A stretch of DNA of 64,000 bases from AP-15 sp963797115 (GTDB taxonomy: Bacteria; Pseudomonadota; Alphaproteobacteria; ATCC43930; CGMCC-115725). The stretch's first letter is position 1. Each line of letters opens with the position of its first letter. The stretch covers positions 124,001 through 188,000 of the forward strand of contig CAWCOH010000007.1 in assembly GCA_963797115.1 (NCBI GenBank). Direction: 5' to 3'. The translations under genes were made by a program, and so were the position numbers. A model generated the notes under the pieces. The model worked only from the letters and a program-made list of their open reading frames with translations, made no database searches and was not told the DNA's origin. Shown piece by piece: positions 26,888-35,531 of the stretch.

Positions 26888-27826
26888 GTGGCGGAAGAGT
26901 ATCAAACCATAAAGAACTGGGCTCCGGTCGCAGGTCGCTGGCAATTCCCCAGTCCGGTCGACGCCATTTACGCGAACCCACAGCAGCAAAATAATCCTTT
27001 TGGAATTTGCGTTTCGAATGTTCGGTTCTCAGAAGGTGATGCGATGGTTACGATTAAGCTTCCCAAAGCTGGAGACAGTGTCACGGCGTCAGCCTCGGCT
27101 CGGATCCTGGTAGGGTATCGATCGGTCAACGATTATTATATTACTGCGGGTCTTGGGGGTTACGGATACGCATATAATATCACCCAATTCGATCGTCTCC
27201 AATGGCGTGGGGTCGCGCTCGCCGGAAGTCACGATAACTTACGCGCTGAACATCCATATGAAGTACTGGTTCGCGCTCGCGGACAAAGGCTGACCCTTGA
27301 GGTAGACGGCGTTCAGGTTCTCGACCACGTACTCGATATTCCATTCCCGCAAGGGCAACTCGGGTTATTCGCATGGGGTACAGACCCGGTCGAGTTCAAA
27401 AACGCTTCGGTACGGGTTGAGCCTGGAACCGCCTTTGTCGTAATGCAGTTTTCTGATCCCAATCAGACCCTTTACACGGACGTAATCGAACCGGTTATAA
27501 AATCTGAGCCCTACAGGTTGCGCGTATATCACGCTGGTGAGGTCTACAGGCCGGGCGTCATTCTCGAAGACATCACGACCGGCATCATCGAAGCCAAAAT
27601 CGTGATCGCGGAAATAACACCTCCCAACCAGAACGTTTTCTACGAACTCGGTTATGCGCACGCACTGAAAAAGCCAACGATCCTCCTGGCAGAAAGCGAG
27701 AGAGCCAAGGACCTGCCCTTCGATATCAGCGGATACCGATGCCTATTCTACGAAAACTCGATTGGCGGAAAAAAGAAGGTTGAAGAAGGATTGCGCAAGC
27801 ATCTTGATGCGATCCTTCAGCAATAG
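26888..27826 (+). CDS. Beta-sandwich (DUF1080/LamG-like) plus nucleoside 2-deoxyribosyltransferase/TIR-like domain protein
   Basis: A roughly 312-residue protein standing alone. The N-terminal half (about 1-170) is a concanavalin-like sandwich (RWQFPSPVDAIYANPQQQNN, VTIKLPKAGDSVTASASARI, LTLEVDGVQVLDHVLDIPF, GQLGLFAWGTDPVEF). The C-terminal half begins TAFVVMQFSDPNQTLYTDVI and carries IIEAKIVIAEITPPNQNVFY and ELGYAHALKKPTILLAESER, the layout of nucleoside deoxyribosyltransferase and TIR-like NAD-cleaving domains, with a candidate catalytic glutamate in FYELGYAHAL. Composition is AT-richer than both neighbours. The GTG at 26888 has GGAG six nt upstream; the ATG at 26861 has no such site. Such domains act as effectors in several prokaryotic immune systems; the substrate and any partner are unknown. 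Confidence 0.65.
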   Translation: MAEEYQTIKNWAPVAGRWQFPSPVDAIYANPQQQNNPFGICVSNVRFSEGDAMVTIKLPKAGDSVTASASARILVGYRSVNDYYITAGLGGYGYAYNITQFDRLQWRGVALAGSHDNLRAEHPYEVLVRARGQRLTLEVDGVQVLDHVLDIPFPQGQLGLFAWGTDPVEFKNASVRVEPGTAFVVMQFSDPNQTLYTDVIEPVIKSEPYRLRVYHAGEVYRPGVILEDITTGIIEAKIVIAEITPPNQNVFYELGYAHALKKPTILLAESERAKDLPFDISGYRCLFYENSIGGKKKVEEGLRKHLDAILQQ

Positions 27827-27955
27827 GTCTGATCACGTCCTGCCATTTTCATTCGGCGTCTCCCGCAGCCGGCGACAACCGGCCATTCTCCAACCCTAGC
27901 GCCGCTCGTGGGCTTCATCAACCGCCGGCACCCGCCGTTGTCGCCCCATTCCCAG

Positions 27956-28546
27956 CTAGGGAGGGCACGAGCAACTCGCGGCGACGACGGTGACCGCTCC
28001 GGTGTAGGGATCGATCTGCTCGTCCTGACATCTGCCCGGCGCGACAGCGATTTTTCGGATGATCTTGCCCGATCCATCCCTGAATACGCACAGCACTTGA
28101 TTATCGGCAGCGATCAGCGACCGCAACGGTCCGGCGACCGCCTCTCGGAGAATCATGCCGGCATGTTTCCTCGGTGCGATCTCCGCCGGGTTGATCCAGG
28201 TGATCCCACTTAGGTTATCGGCTGTCGTCACGCGTATCCAAATATCCCCATTGTCGCATATTACCGCTTGTACTTCGGTATTGTCTTTCAGTTTTACCGA
28301 GGGTCCCGTCTTTTTGAGGCAATCAAAGTTTTTGGCAAATAGTTCGGCATTTTTTGTGGCCTGTGGCACCTCATTAAAAGGCAGTCCCAAGCTCAGCGCC
28401 TGAACGCCGTTTATCGCGGTCGGGATCGCACCGAGGATCGCAATCCCCAAAGCGGGGTACATCAGCCACCATTGCCACCATGTCTGCGGTTTCGCCGGGC
28501 GGGGTGGTGACGGGCCTGAAGCAGGCTTCTCGTCGGGGGCGGTCAT
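27956..28546 (-). CDS. Membrane-anchored protein, function unknown
   Basis: A 196-residue protein: a proline-rich cytoplasmic leader (PSPPRPAKPQTWWQWW), one transmembrane helix at about 36-55 (LMYPALGIAILGAIPTAING) and a soluble domain with a cysteine pair (DCLKKTGPS, AVICDNGDIWIRV) and a cysteine-rich end (ASCSCPP). The ATG at 28546 is chosen over 28582 because it gives a conventional start without the extra cysteine leader. No family recognised. It stands alone between the beta-sandwich/deoxyribosyltransferase gene and the SMP-30 gene. Confidence 0.55.
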   Translation of the reverse strand: MTAPDEKPASGPSPPRPAKPQTWWQWWLMYPALGIAILGAIPTAINGVQALSLGLPFNEVPQATKNAELFAKNFDCLKKTGPSVKLKDNTEVQAVICDNGDIWIRVTTADNLSGITWINPAEIAPRKHAGMILREAVAGPLRSLIAADNQVLCVFRDGSGKIIRKIAVAPGRCQDEQIDPYTGAVTVVAASCSCPP

Positions 28547-28612
28547 CGGATCAAATCCTTGTATAGCGCCTCCAGAACACAATTCTCAGCAATTCCAGAA
28601 TATTACCTAGGC

Positions 28613-29527
28613 TCAGCCCGAAAAATTCAGTCGCAGGCCGGGCTCGGGCCAGTCCATCGCGGCGAGCTGGCCGATGCCGGAGAGGGTGACGTAGGCGGTC
28701 TTCATATCGCTCCCGCCAAAGCAGATGTTGGTCGGGTAGACGTCCGGCATCTTGACTTGGCGCACGACATTGCCGCTCGGAGCGACGACGGTGATGTAGC
28801 CGATGATCAAGGTTGCGACGGCGATATTGCCGGAGGCCTCGACGGCGAGGCTGTCGAAGCGCTGAAAGCCGGGCAGCCCGCAGACGAGACGGCCGGTGTA
28901 AGGTGCGGGGAACGGCTCCTTGCGGAGAACCCCGGGCTCGACGATGTCGAAGGCGAAGAGGCGCGAGGTTTCGGTGTCGGCGACGTACACGGTCTTCTCG
29001 TCCGGCGACAGGCCGACCCCGTTCGGGGTCAGCATCGGATACACCAGCTCGACGATTTTGGAGCCGTCGGGGAGCGCATAGTAGAGCCCACCATGGTCGC
29101 GGTCGCGCCGCCGCCTTTTGCCGAGATCGGTGAAGTAGAAGCCGCCCTGGCGGTCGAAAACGATGTCGTTGGGTGCGGACAATTTATGGCCGCCGCATTG
29201 GCTGTAGACGATGCGCGTCTCGCCGCTGCGCGGATCGATGCGCTGAATATAGCCGCACTGGTAATCTTTCGACGGACCGGTCGAGAGAAACCCGCCCTGG
29301 GCGTATTCGTTGCCGCCATTGTTGCAGACGTAAAGCGCCCCGTCCGGGCCGAGGGCGACCCCGTTCGGCCCGCCGCCCGGCGTCCCGATCGCTGTTTTGG
29401 CGCCATCGGAGGCGATGCGGGTGACGGCACTGCCGGCGATCTCGCCCAAAATGACCGAGCCGTCGGCCATCGCCACCGGTCCCTCGGGGAACCGCAGCCC
29501 GCTCGCCATCACCCGCAAATCCGCCAT
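28613..29527 (-). CDS. SMP-30/gluconolactonase/LRE-like protein
   Basis: A 304-residue six-bladed beta-propeller. Divalent-metal ligand sites typical of gluconolactonases are visible: LRFPEGPVAMADGSVILGE, GGGPNGVALGPDGALYVCNN, LSAPNDIVFDRQGGFYFTD and LTPNGVGLSPDEKTVYVADT. The asparagine and aspartate positions that coordinate calcium and zinc are kept. Probably a lactone hydrolase of sugar or aromatic catabolism; the substrate is not predictable. Upstream of panB on the minus strand with about 240 nt between them. Confidence 0.85.
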   Translation of the reverse strand: MADLRVMASGLRFPEGPVAMADGSVILGEIAGSAVTRIASDGAKTAIGTPGGGPNGVALGPDGALYVCNNGGNEYAQGGFLSTGPSKDYQCGYIQRIDPRSGETRIVYSQCGGHKLSAPNDIVFDRQGGFYFTDLGKRRRRDRDHGGLYYALPDGSKIVELVYPMLTPNGVGLSPDEKTVYVADTETSRLFAFDIVEPGVLRKEPFPAPYTGRLVCGLPGFQRFDSLAVEASGNIAVATLIIGYITVVAPSGNVVRQVKMPDVYPTNICFGGSDMKTAYVTLSGIGQLAAMDWPEPGLRLNFSG

Positions 29528-29770
29528 CGCACCCTCCTCCCTCTGCCTGCATCGGAATTCTGTCGCCGACCTCGTCGGAGCGCAAGTCGGGCCAATGACG
29601 TTTCCTATCGATCAGAGCAACGATAAATTGAGTCGATTGTTTCTCTCTCCGCCACGAGAGCTATCGCGTCGCGCCGCCGCTTGTAAGCCGACTTTCCTCG
29701 GATTCCGGCGCCAACGAGGACCATCATTTGGGTTTGGTGCCGGCGGCGCAACCAGTCGCGCCAGTTACTG
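29528..29770. other. Intergenic stretch without a recognised gene
   Basis: 243 nt between the SMP-30 gene and the panB stop. No ORF here has a family resemblance or a good start. The stretch ggtttggtgccggcggcgcaaccag lies just after the panB terminator region, but no clean hairpin was found. Confidence 0.4.
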
Positions 29771-30613
29771 TTACGCCGCGCCCGTGCTCCGCCGCCGCGG
29801 CGGCGAATAGGTATGCTCGACCGCCGGGAAGCGGCCCTGGCGCACCTCCTCGGCATATTCGCGCGCTGCCGCCCGGATCTCGTCGCCGAGACTGCGATAG
29901 CGCTTGACGAATTTCGGCGTGAACTCGGTGAAGAGGCCGAGCATGTCGTCGATCACCAGGATCTGCCCGTCGCAGGCCGGCGAGCCGCCAATCCCGATCG
30001 TCGGCACCGCCACCGCGGTGGTGAGCTCGCGCGCCAGGCTCTCGGCAACCCCTTCGACGACCAGCGAGAATGCCCCGGCCTCGGCGATCGCGACGCCGTC
30101 GCGCATGATCTTGTCGTGTTCCTCCGGTGCGTGCCCGCGCGAGCGGTATCCGCCCAGCGCATTGACCGCTTGCGGGGTCAGTCCGACATGGCCCATGACG
30201 GGCACACCGCGGGCGCTCAGGAAGGCGACCGTCTCGGCCATCTCTTCGCCGCCTTCGAGCTTCACCGCGGTGCAACCGGTCTCGGCGAGGACCCGTGCCG
30301 CGGCGCGAAAGGCGTCGGCCTGCGAGGCCTGGTAGCTGCCGAACGGCAGATCGACGACGACGAGCGCCCTTTCGGTCGAGCGCACCACGGCTGCGCCGTG
30401 AGCGATCATCGTGTCGAGCCCTACGGGCAGGGTGCTCTCGAAGCCGTAAACGGTCATCGCCAGGCTGTCGCCGACCAGCAGCAGATCGACCTCGTGGTCG
30501 AGCAGACGCGCCACCGAGGACGTATAGGCGGTCAGGCAGACGAGCTTGTCGCCGCCCTTGCGGCTGCGGACCTGCGTTACCGAGAGGCGCTTGGGGCGGG
30601 CCGAGACGCTCAT
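29771..30613 (-). CDS. panB: 3-methyl-2-oxobutanoate hydroxymethyltransferase
   Basis: A 280-residue TIM-barrel enzyme that makes ketopantoate from alpha-ketoisovalerate and methylene-tetrahydrofolate, the first committed step to pantothenate and CoA. Signatures: LLVGDSLAMTVYGFESTLPV, VVVDLPFGSYQ, CTAVKLEGGEE, PVMGHVGLTPQAVNALGG and TIGIGGSPACDGQILVIDDM with the metal-binding Asp positions. The ATG at 30613 overlaps the upstream SDR stop by ATGA, so the two are translationally coupled. panC and panE are not in the window. Other bacteria usually pair panB with panC, so the linkage to an SDR is unusual. Confidence 0.92.
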   Translation of the reverse strand: MSVSARPKRLSVTQVRSRKGGDKLVCLTAYTSSVARLLDHEVDLLLVGDSLAMTVYGFESTLPVGLDTMIAHGAAVVRSTERALVVVDLPFGSYQASQADAFRAAARVLAETGCTAVKLEGGEEMAETVAFLSARGVPVMGHVGLTPQAVNALGGYRSRGHAPEEHDKIMRDGVAIAEAGAFSLVVEGVAESLARELTTAVAVPTIGIGGSPACDGQILVIDDMLGLFTEFTPKFVKRYRSLGDEIRAAAREYAEEVRQGRFPAVEHTYSPPRRRSTGAA

Positions 30614-31377
30614 GACGGCGCTATTGTCGTGCCGCCGTCGACGACGATCGTCTGGCCGGTGATGTAGTTGCCGGCGCGCGAGGCCAGCATCAGGGCGACG
30701 CCGGCGAGATCTTCCGGCTCGGCGAGGCGCTTGAGCAGGGTCCCGGCTTCGCGCGCCGCGCGGCGCGCCGGGTCCTCGTAGAGGACGCGGGCGAATTGCG
30801 TCGTCACAACACTCGGCGCGATGCAGTTGACGCGGATGTTGTCGGGGCCCCATTCGGCGGCGAGGTTACGGCATAAGGCGTAATCCGCAGCCTTGGTCAC
30901 GCCGTACATGCCCAGCATCGTGCTCGCCCGCAATGCTGCGGTCGAGATGATGAAGATGATGGCGCCGTCACGGCGCTCGCGCATCTCGGGCGCCACCATC
31001 CGCGACAGCCACAAGTTACTGAGGACGTTGTTGACCATCATTCGCTCGAACACCTCGTCGGTCAGCTTCTCCAGCGAGCCGTAATGCGGGTTGACCGCGG
31101 CGTTGCAGACGAGGATGTCGATCCGGCCCCAGGCCTCATGAGTCTTGGCGACGAGGTTTTCGAGCTGAGCCTTGTCGGAAATCCGCGCGGTGACGGCAAT
31201 CGACTCGCCGCCCTTGGCGCGTATCGCCGCTGCTACCTCCTCGCAGGACGCGGCATTACGGGCCGAGATCACGACCCGCCCGCCCGCTTCGGCAAATGCC
31301 TCGGCGATCGCCCGGCCGATGCCGCGGCTCGAGCCGGTAATGATCGCAACTTTGCCGGACAAGTCGAAGAGTTTCAT
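30610..31377 (-). CDS. SDR family NAD(P)-dependent oxidoreductase
   Basis: A 255-residue short-chain dehydrogenase. Motifs in order: VAIITGSSRGIGRAIAEAFA (coenzyme G-x-x-x-G-x-G), DILVCNAAVNPHYG, IFIISTAALRAS with the active-site serine region, YGVTKAADYALC (Y-x-x-x-K) and NYITGQTIVVDGGTT. It most resembles dehydrogenases/reductases of the DHRS4 type. The ATG at 31377 begins MKLFDLSGK. Its stop overlaps the panB start. Substrate unknown. Confidence 0.88.
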   Translation of the reverse strand: MKLFDLSGKVAIITGSSRGIGRAIAEAFAEAGGRVVISARNAASCEEVAAAIRAKGGESIAVTARISDKAQLENLVAKTHEAWGRIDILVCNAAVNPHYGSLEKLTDEVFERMMVNNVLSNLWLSRMVAPEMRERRDGAIIFIISTAALRASTMLGMYGVTKAADYALCRNLAAEWGPDNIRVNCIAPSVVTTQFARVLYEDPARRAAREAGTLLKRLAEPEDLAGVALMLASRAGNYITGQTIVVDGGTTIAPS

Positions 31378-31628
31378 AACGCTCACCACCATCGGATCCG
31401 ATCAGCCGATCATGCGTGATCGGTCGGCATTTCGGAAGGGGGGGTGGTCGCGGCGCGGGCAAAGGGGCCTCGCGACTTGTACGGCGGCGTCATAAAGTTG
31501 TCCTAATATCCATTTTTATGATTGAAGGTTGCATATCGGCATGCCTTTGGATATTATGGATAATTGGTTAATCCCTGTGCCGAGAGGGTCCCCGGGGCAC
31601 TGGGTCCTCCGCTCAGCGAGGTGTGCAT

Positions 31629-32333
31629 ATGTCCGTGGTTTTGAAGCCCTATTTTTGGGATGAGCAAGCTGCCCACGCCAAGCTCGAGGAACTTGTCTGG
31701 CCAAACGGCCCGGTATGTACGCACTGCGGCGCTACCGACCGGATTGGTGCGGTCACTGGAAAAGGGGCGCGCGCCGGCCTGAAATTTTGCTGCCACTGCC
31801 GCAAGCAGTTCCGGGCCGCGCTCGGCACGATGTTCAAGGGCAGCCATGTCCCGCTGCACAAATGGTTCCAGGCCTGCTTCTTGCTGAATGCCGCGCACGG
31901 TGTCGTCACTGCGCACCAGCTCCACCTGCGTCTTGAAGTCACCAACAAAACGGCTGTGGGCATCGTCCGTCGGCTCGCGGCGGTCATCACCAGCGCCGGG
32001 CGTCTCGACGGGCCGTCGCAGACCAGCACCCGCGGCCGTCGGCAACGCGCGCTGCGGCAGGGACCGGCATGGGCAGCAGGGTCCGTCGACTGGGAGGAGC
32101 TGCCATGGGTGAAATTTCCGCGGCGGCCAACGAGGCAGTTTCTCCGCTTTGCCGACACGGTTCGCCACCTCGGTTGCCTCGAGGACGAGGTGGGCTTCGA
32201 GCAGCTGCTGGCTGCGATCGGCGCTCTTACGGCAAGCGGGCCACCCGACATCCAGGATGCGCCTTCCAGCACGCCGCGGATGCGCCGCTTTGCCGAACCG
32301 GCCAACCGCGATCTCGAGCACGCGGCGGCATAG
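31629..32333 (+). CDS. Zinc-ribbon transposase-like protein (IS1595-type N-terminus, no DDE domain)
   Basis: A 234-residue protein. The N-terminal region has a zinc ribbon (GPVCTHCGATDRIGAV and FCCHCRKQFRAALGTMF, two C-x2-C knuckles) and an HTH-like helical part (SHVPLHKWFQACFLLNAAHG, VVTAHQLHLRLEVTNKTAVG) as in IS1595/ISXO2-type transposases. The C-terminal part ends in FADTVRHLGCLEDEVGFEQL. The catalytic DDE domain of a normal transposase is absent. It may be a truncated relic, a host-adapted DNA-binding protein or a repressor of IS1595 elements. The ATG at 31629 is preceded by an AGGTG site. A separate IS1595-like DDE tail lies at 35960. Confidence 0.62.
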   Translation: MSVVLKPYFWDEQAAHAKLEELVWPNGPVCTHCGATDRIGAVTGKGARAGLKFCCHCRKQFRAALGTMFKGSHVPLHKWFQACFLLNAAHGVVTAHQLHLRLEVTNKTAVGIVRRLAAVITSAGRLDGPSQTSTRGRRQRALRQGPAWAAGSVDWEELPWVKFPRRPTRQFLRFADTVRHLGCLEDEVGFEQLLAAIGALTASGPPDIQDAPSSTPRMRRFAEPANRDLEHAAA

Positions 32334-32486
32334 CGCCGGCCTGCCGTCGTTGTTGCTGAAAAAGAACTCTAGACTTTCTCGGAACGAGCGACCCTGGTCA
32401 ATCTTCAGCAGGACATTGGTTTTCTTATTCTGCCTTTTGCCGTATGTAAGCGGAGCGCAAATGAAATCCGCAGGAAGAGAAACATC

Positions 32487-32924
32487 ATGGACAAGGACGG
32501 CGCGCCGCAGAGCGTTGATCTACGCCCGGCAACGAAAATCATCGCCAGCTATCTCGGCAATCATACCCTTCCGCCTGACCAGCTGTCAGCGCTGATCGTC
32601 TCGGTGCAGCAAGCCTTCCACCAGCTAGGAAAGCCCGTCCAACCGGAAGCAATGCGAATGCCGGCGGTGTCGGTCAGGAGATCGGTGCAGCGCAATCATG
32701 TCGTCTGCCTCGAGTGTGGTTTTAAAGGCAAGACCCTGCGCAGGCATCTCGGCATGCGGCACGGACTGCAGGTCAGCGAATATCTCAGGCGTTGGGATCT
32801 GGCGAGCGACCACCCGCTGACCGCGCCCGCCTATTCCGAACAACGCTCGACGATGGCGAAGGCGCTGGGTCTCGGGCGCAGACGCAGCCGGGTACGCATC
32901 AGAACGCGCCGCCCGCGGGGGTGA
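32487..32924 (+). CDS. MucR/Ros family transcriptional regulator
   Basis: A 145-residue DNA-binding protein. The central zinc finger CLECGFKGKTLRRHLGMRH is the Ros/MucR type (C-x2-C-x9-H-x4-H). It is preceded by a helical N-terminal dimerisation region (IIASYLGNHTLPPDQLSALI, VSVQQAFHQL) and followed by a basic tail (GLGRRRSRVRIRTRRPRG). MucR proteins are H-NS-like silencers of AT-rich DNA and govern polysaccharide, motility and virulence genes in alphaproteobacteria. Here it follows the zinc-ribbon gene by about 150 nt. Its AT-rich DNA preference is relevant to the AT-rich cassettes in this window, but that link is inference. Confidence 0.88.
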   Translation: MDKDGAPQSVDLRPATKIIASYLGNHTLPPDQLSALIVSVQQAFHQLGKPVQPEAMRMPAVSVRRSVQRNHVVCLECGFKGKTLRRHLGMRHGLQVSEYLRRWDLASDHPLTAPAYSEQRSTMAKALGLGRRRSRVRIRTRRPRG

Positions 32925-32930
32925 TATCCG

Positions 32931-34370
32931 TCAGTCCGCCAGCGGTAGGCTGAGCGGCACGATTTCTCCGGCCGTACGGCCTTGGTAGTCCCGCTGCGGA
33001 GCTGCTGCGAGCATCTGGCGCTGCGCGCGAACGAGGCGCTCGCCGGCAGCGGCCTGATCGAGGGTCAGCACCTTGCCCTCGGCTACGACTTGCCGTCCGT
33101 CGACAAACACGTCGCGCACCGCGCGATCGGCAGCATGGTAGACAAACGAGCGCAGCGGGTCGCGCGCCGGGATCATTTGCGCAGTCGCCAGATCAACCAC
33201 AACAAGGTCAGCCTTCTTATCCACGGCGATTCGACCGAGGTCGTCGCGCATCAGCGCCCTGGCGCCGCCCACTGTTGCCGCGAGCAATAGATCTGCCGTC
33301 GTTACCGCCGCGACATCGCGCGCTGCAATGCGGGCGAGGATTGCCGCCTTGCGCATTTCCTCGACCAGATTGTGCGGCGTCGTGTCGGTCCCAAGCCCCA
33401 TATTGACGCCGGCGCGCAAGTAATCACCGAAATTCTCCATGACCTGTCCGTAGCGCGCAAATGGCGTCGGGCAATGGGCGACCGACGAGCCGGTATCGGC
33501 AATCAGCGCCAGATCGGTCTTGGTCCACCAGCGCACCCATGAATGGGAATCGAGAAAGAGCGCATGGCCGAGGATCGTGTCGGGGCCGAGGATGCCGATG
33601 TCGTGCGCCCACTGGACCGGCGTCTTTCCGTGACGGCGAATCATCTCCTGGACCTCGTTCACGCTCTGCGCGACGTGCACGGTAAAGGGCAAGCCCCGGT
33701 CTTGGGCGGCCTTTCGGCTGTCGTGCAGCAGATCGGGCGTGCAGGTGTCGATCTGCATTGGTGAGACGATGCCCGACAATCGCCCGCTCGGGTGGCGGAC
33801 GGCTTGATCGATGAGTGCCAGCGCCGTCCCAAAACCCTCGCGCCCGCGCTTCTCGTCCCAGGCGAACTGCAAATCGAAATCATTGGCGAGGCGCCAGCGC
33901 GCCGAGGCATAGCCGGGGGCAAGAAAGCCGCGCACGCCGCTTTTGGCGAAGAGATCGATCCAGCCGTCCCAGGCAGGGGAGATGTCGACGAGAGAAGTGA
34001 CCCCGCTCAACAGCAATTCGCAGTAGGCGAATTCAGCACTGGCAGCGCGCGCCTCGTTGTCGGGCGCAGTAAACGCCTGCGAGCGCTCGTAGAGCCCGGT
34101 CATGTGCATGCTGCGCAAGCCATGCTCTTCGCGTACCCCGCGATAGAGCGGCTCGTGTTCGGGGTGCGAATGGATGTCGATCAGTCCGGGCAATACGAAG
34201 CGCTCGTTGCCGTCGATCACCCGGTCTGCCGCCCCGGGATAATCTCGCCCGACAAAAGTGATCGTATTATTGGCAAAGGCTATGTCGGTATTGCGGCGAT
34301 AGGTGTGACACCCGGCGCTTTCGTCCCAGGCGACGACCCAGTCAGCATTGCGGATGACGGTGGTGGTCAC
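32931..34370 (-). CDS. Amidohydrolase family metal-dependent hydrolase (TRZ/ATZ-like)
   Basis: A 479-residue amidohydrolase. Metal and catalytic motifs: LIDIHSHPEHEPLYRGV (first histidines), FTVHVAQSVNEVQEMI, LGHALFLDSHSWV and NMGLGTDTTPHNLVEEMR (the Asp of the catalytic dyad). The composite-domain beta strands at both ends are present (RNADWVVAWDESAGC and KADLVVVDLATAQ). TRZ/ATZ and guanine-deaminase-like relatives hydrolyse heterocyclic amides or amines. Convergent with the MucR gene, whose stop is about 6 nt away. Confidence 0.82.
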   Translation of the reverse strand: MTTTVIRNADWVVAWDESAGCHTYRRNTDIAFANNTITFVGRDYPGAADRVIDGNERFVLPGLIDIHSHPEHEPLYRGVREEHGLRSMHMTGLYERSQAFTAPDNEARAASAEFAYCELLLSGVTSLVDISPAWDGWIDLFAKSGVRGFLAPGYASARWRLANDFDLQFAWDEKRGREGFGTALALIDQAVRHPSGRLSGIVSPMQIDTCTPDLLHDSRKAAQDRGLPFTVHVAQSVNEVQEMIRRHGKTPVQWAHDIGILGPDTILGHALFLDSHSWVRWWTKTDLALIADTGSSVAHCPTPFARYGQVMENFGDYLRAGVNMGLGTDTTPHNLVEEMRKAAILARIAARDVAAVTTADLLLAATVGGARALMRDDLGRIAVDKKADLVVVDLATAQMIPARDPLRSFVYHAADRAVRDVFVDGRQVVAEGKVLTLDQAAAGERLVRAQRQMLAAAPQRDYQGRTAGEIVPLSLPLAD

Positions 34371-34451
34371 GGCGGTATCCTCTATTAGCCGTTCAGCACA
34401 AGCCTGACGCAGGCTCTCGATCGGCGTGGAAATTCAGGTTGCTCGTTGAGG

Positions 34452-35531
34452 CTACGGGGCCATAGCGGCGCGAAATTCGGGAGCGACTTGGTGCATGAAC
34501 AGAGTGAGGCTTTGCTTAGCCGCTTCGTGCGATAGCGGGCCGAGGCGGAAGGTCGCGATCACGCCGCCGATGCCGAGCGCGGCTATTTCAGCAATCGCCT
34601 CGGCGACCCGCGCCGGTGACCCGTGGATGAAGCCGTGCTCGGTGCTGGCGCGGGCCGACGGCAGGTCCGCCGACGGCACCTCGATCCGCAGGCCGGTTTC
34701 GCGATAGATGCGGTCGCGCAAGGCCGCCCGGGACGCGACCATCGCCTGGAACGCCGGGACCCCGACCCGTTCGGACTCGGCATCGGTCTCGGCAACGAAC
34801 ACATTGCGCCAGACCCAGCACTGTTCGAGACTGCACTTGATCTGTCCCTCGTCGAAGCCAGCCTCGTTCATGGTCTCTCGATAGAGGGCGATGCGATGGC
34901 GGGTGACGGCCATCGACTGAACATTCATCAGAAAGGGCCGGCCCTGGCGTGCCAATGCGACCATGGACTCCTCGCCCGAGGCAGCGCGCAGCAGCGGCGG
35001 GTGAGGTTTCGTGTAGGGCCGCGGCCGCAACATTGGGACATTCAGATCCCAGAACCTGCCGTGATGCTCGAAGGTCTCTCGGGTCCAGGCCTTCACGAGG
35101 ATGTCCTCGGCCTCCTCCAACCGCGCTTGGGCCTCGTGATGGTCAATGCCGAAACCTTGATAGTCATAGATGTTGTAGGAGGAGCCGCGGCCCAGGCCGA
35201 CGACCAGCCGGCCCTTGGTGATGTTATCGAGGATCGCCAGCTGCTCAGCCAAGCGGATCGGGTGGTGCAGTGCCATCTGCACGATCGCAAAGCCGATCTT
35301 GGCATGCCGAATTGTGGTCGCCAGCGCGCCGGCGAAGGTGATCGGGTCGACATAGGCGCAGATGCCGTCGAAATGGTGCTCGGCGAGCCAGATCACGTCG
35401 ACGCCGAGCTCGTCGGCGAGCAGCGCCTCGCGCAGGGTTTCGTCGATGACGATGCCGTCGCGTTCGGGATCGCGGCAGTCGGGAAACAGGAAATTGCTGA
35501 AGAGCATTGTGAAATAATCCGTTAGACGCAT
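34452..35531 (-). CDS. LLM class flavin-dependent oxidoreductase (second copy)
   Basis: A 359-residue luciferase-like TIM barrel. Motifs: GVDVIWLAEHHFDGICAYVD, KIGFAIVQMALHHPIRLAEQ, GRLVVGLGRGSSYNIYDYQG and a C-terminal IGGVIATFRLGPLSHEAAKQ. It is a distant relative of the protein at 21432 (lengths 359 and 349) and not a recent duplicate. Head-to-tail with the amidohydrolase gene on the minus strand, 81 nt upstream of it. A shared substrate is possible but unproven. Confidence 0.85.
   Translation of the reverse strand: MRLTDYFTMLFSNFLFPDCRDPERDGIVIDETLREALLADELGVDVIWLAEHHFDGICAYVDPITFAGALATTIRHAKIGFAIVQMALHHPIRLAEQLAILDNITKGRLVVGLGRGSSYNIYDYQGFGIDHHEAQARLEEAEDILVKAWTRETFEHHGRFWDLNVPMLRPRPYTKPHPPLLRAASGEESMVALARQGRPFLMNVQSMAVTRHRIALYRETMNEAGFDEGQIKCSLEQCWVWRNVFVAETDAESERVGVPAFQAMVASRAALRDRIYRETGLRIEVPSADLPSARASTEHGFIHGSPARVAEAIAEIAALGIGGVIATFRLGPLSHEAAKQSLTLFMHQVAPEFRAAMAP

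Noticed and set aside
28559..29626. Plus-strand 355-codon frame over the SMP-30 gene
   Set aside because: It is the complement of the beta-propeller gene on the minus strand, which has clear motifs.
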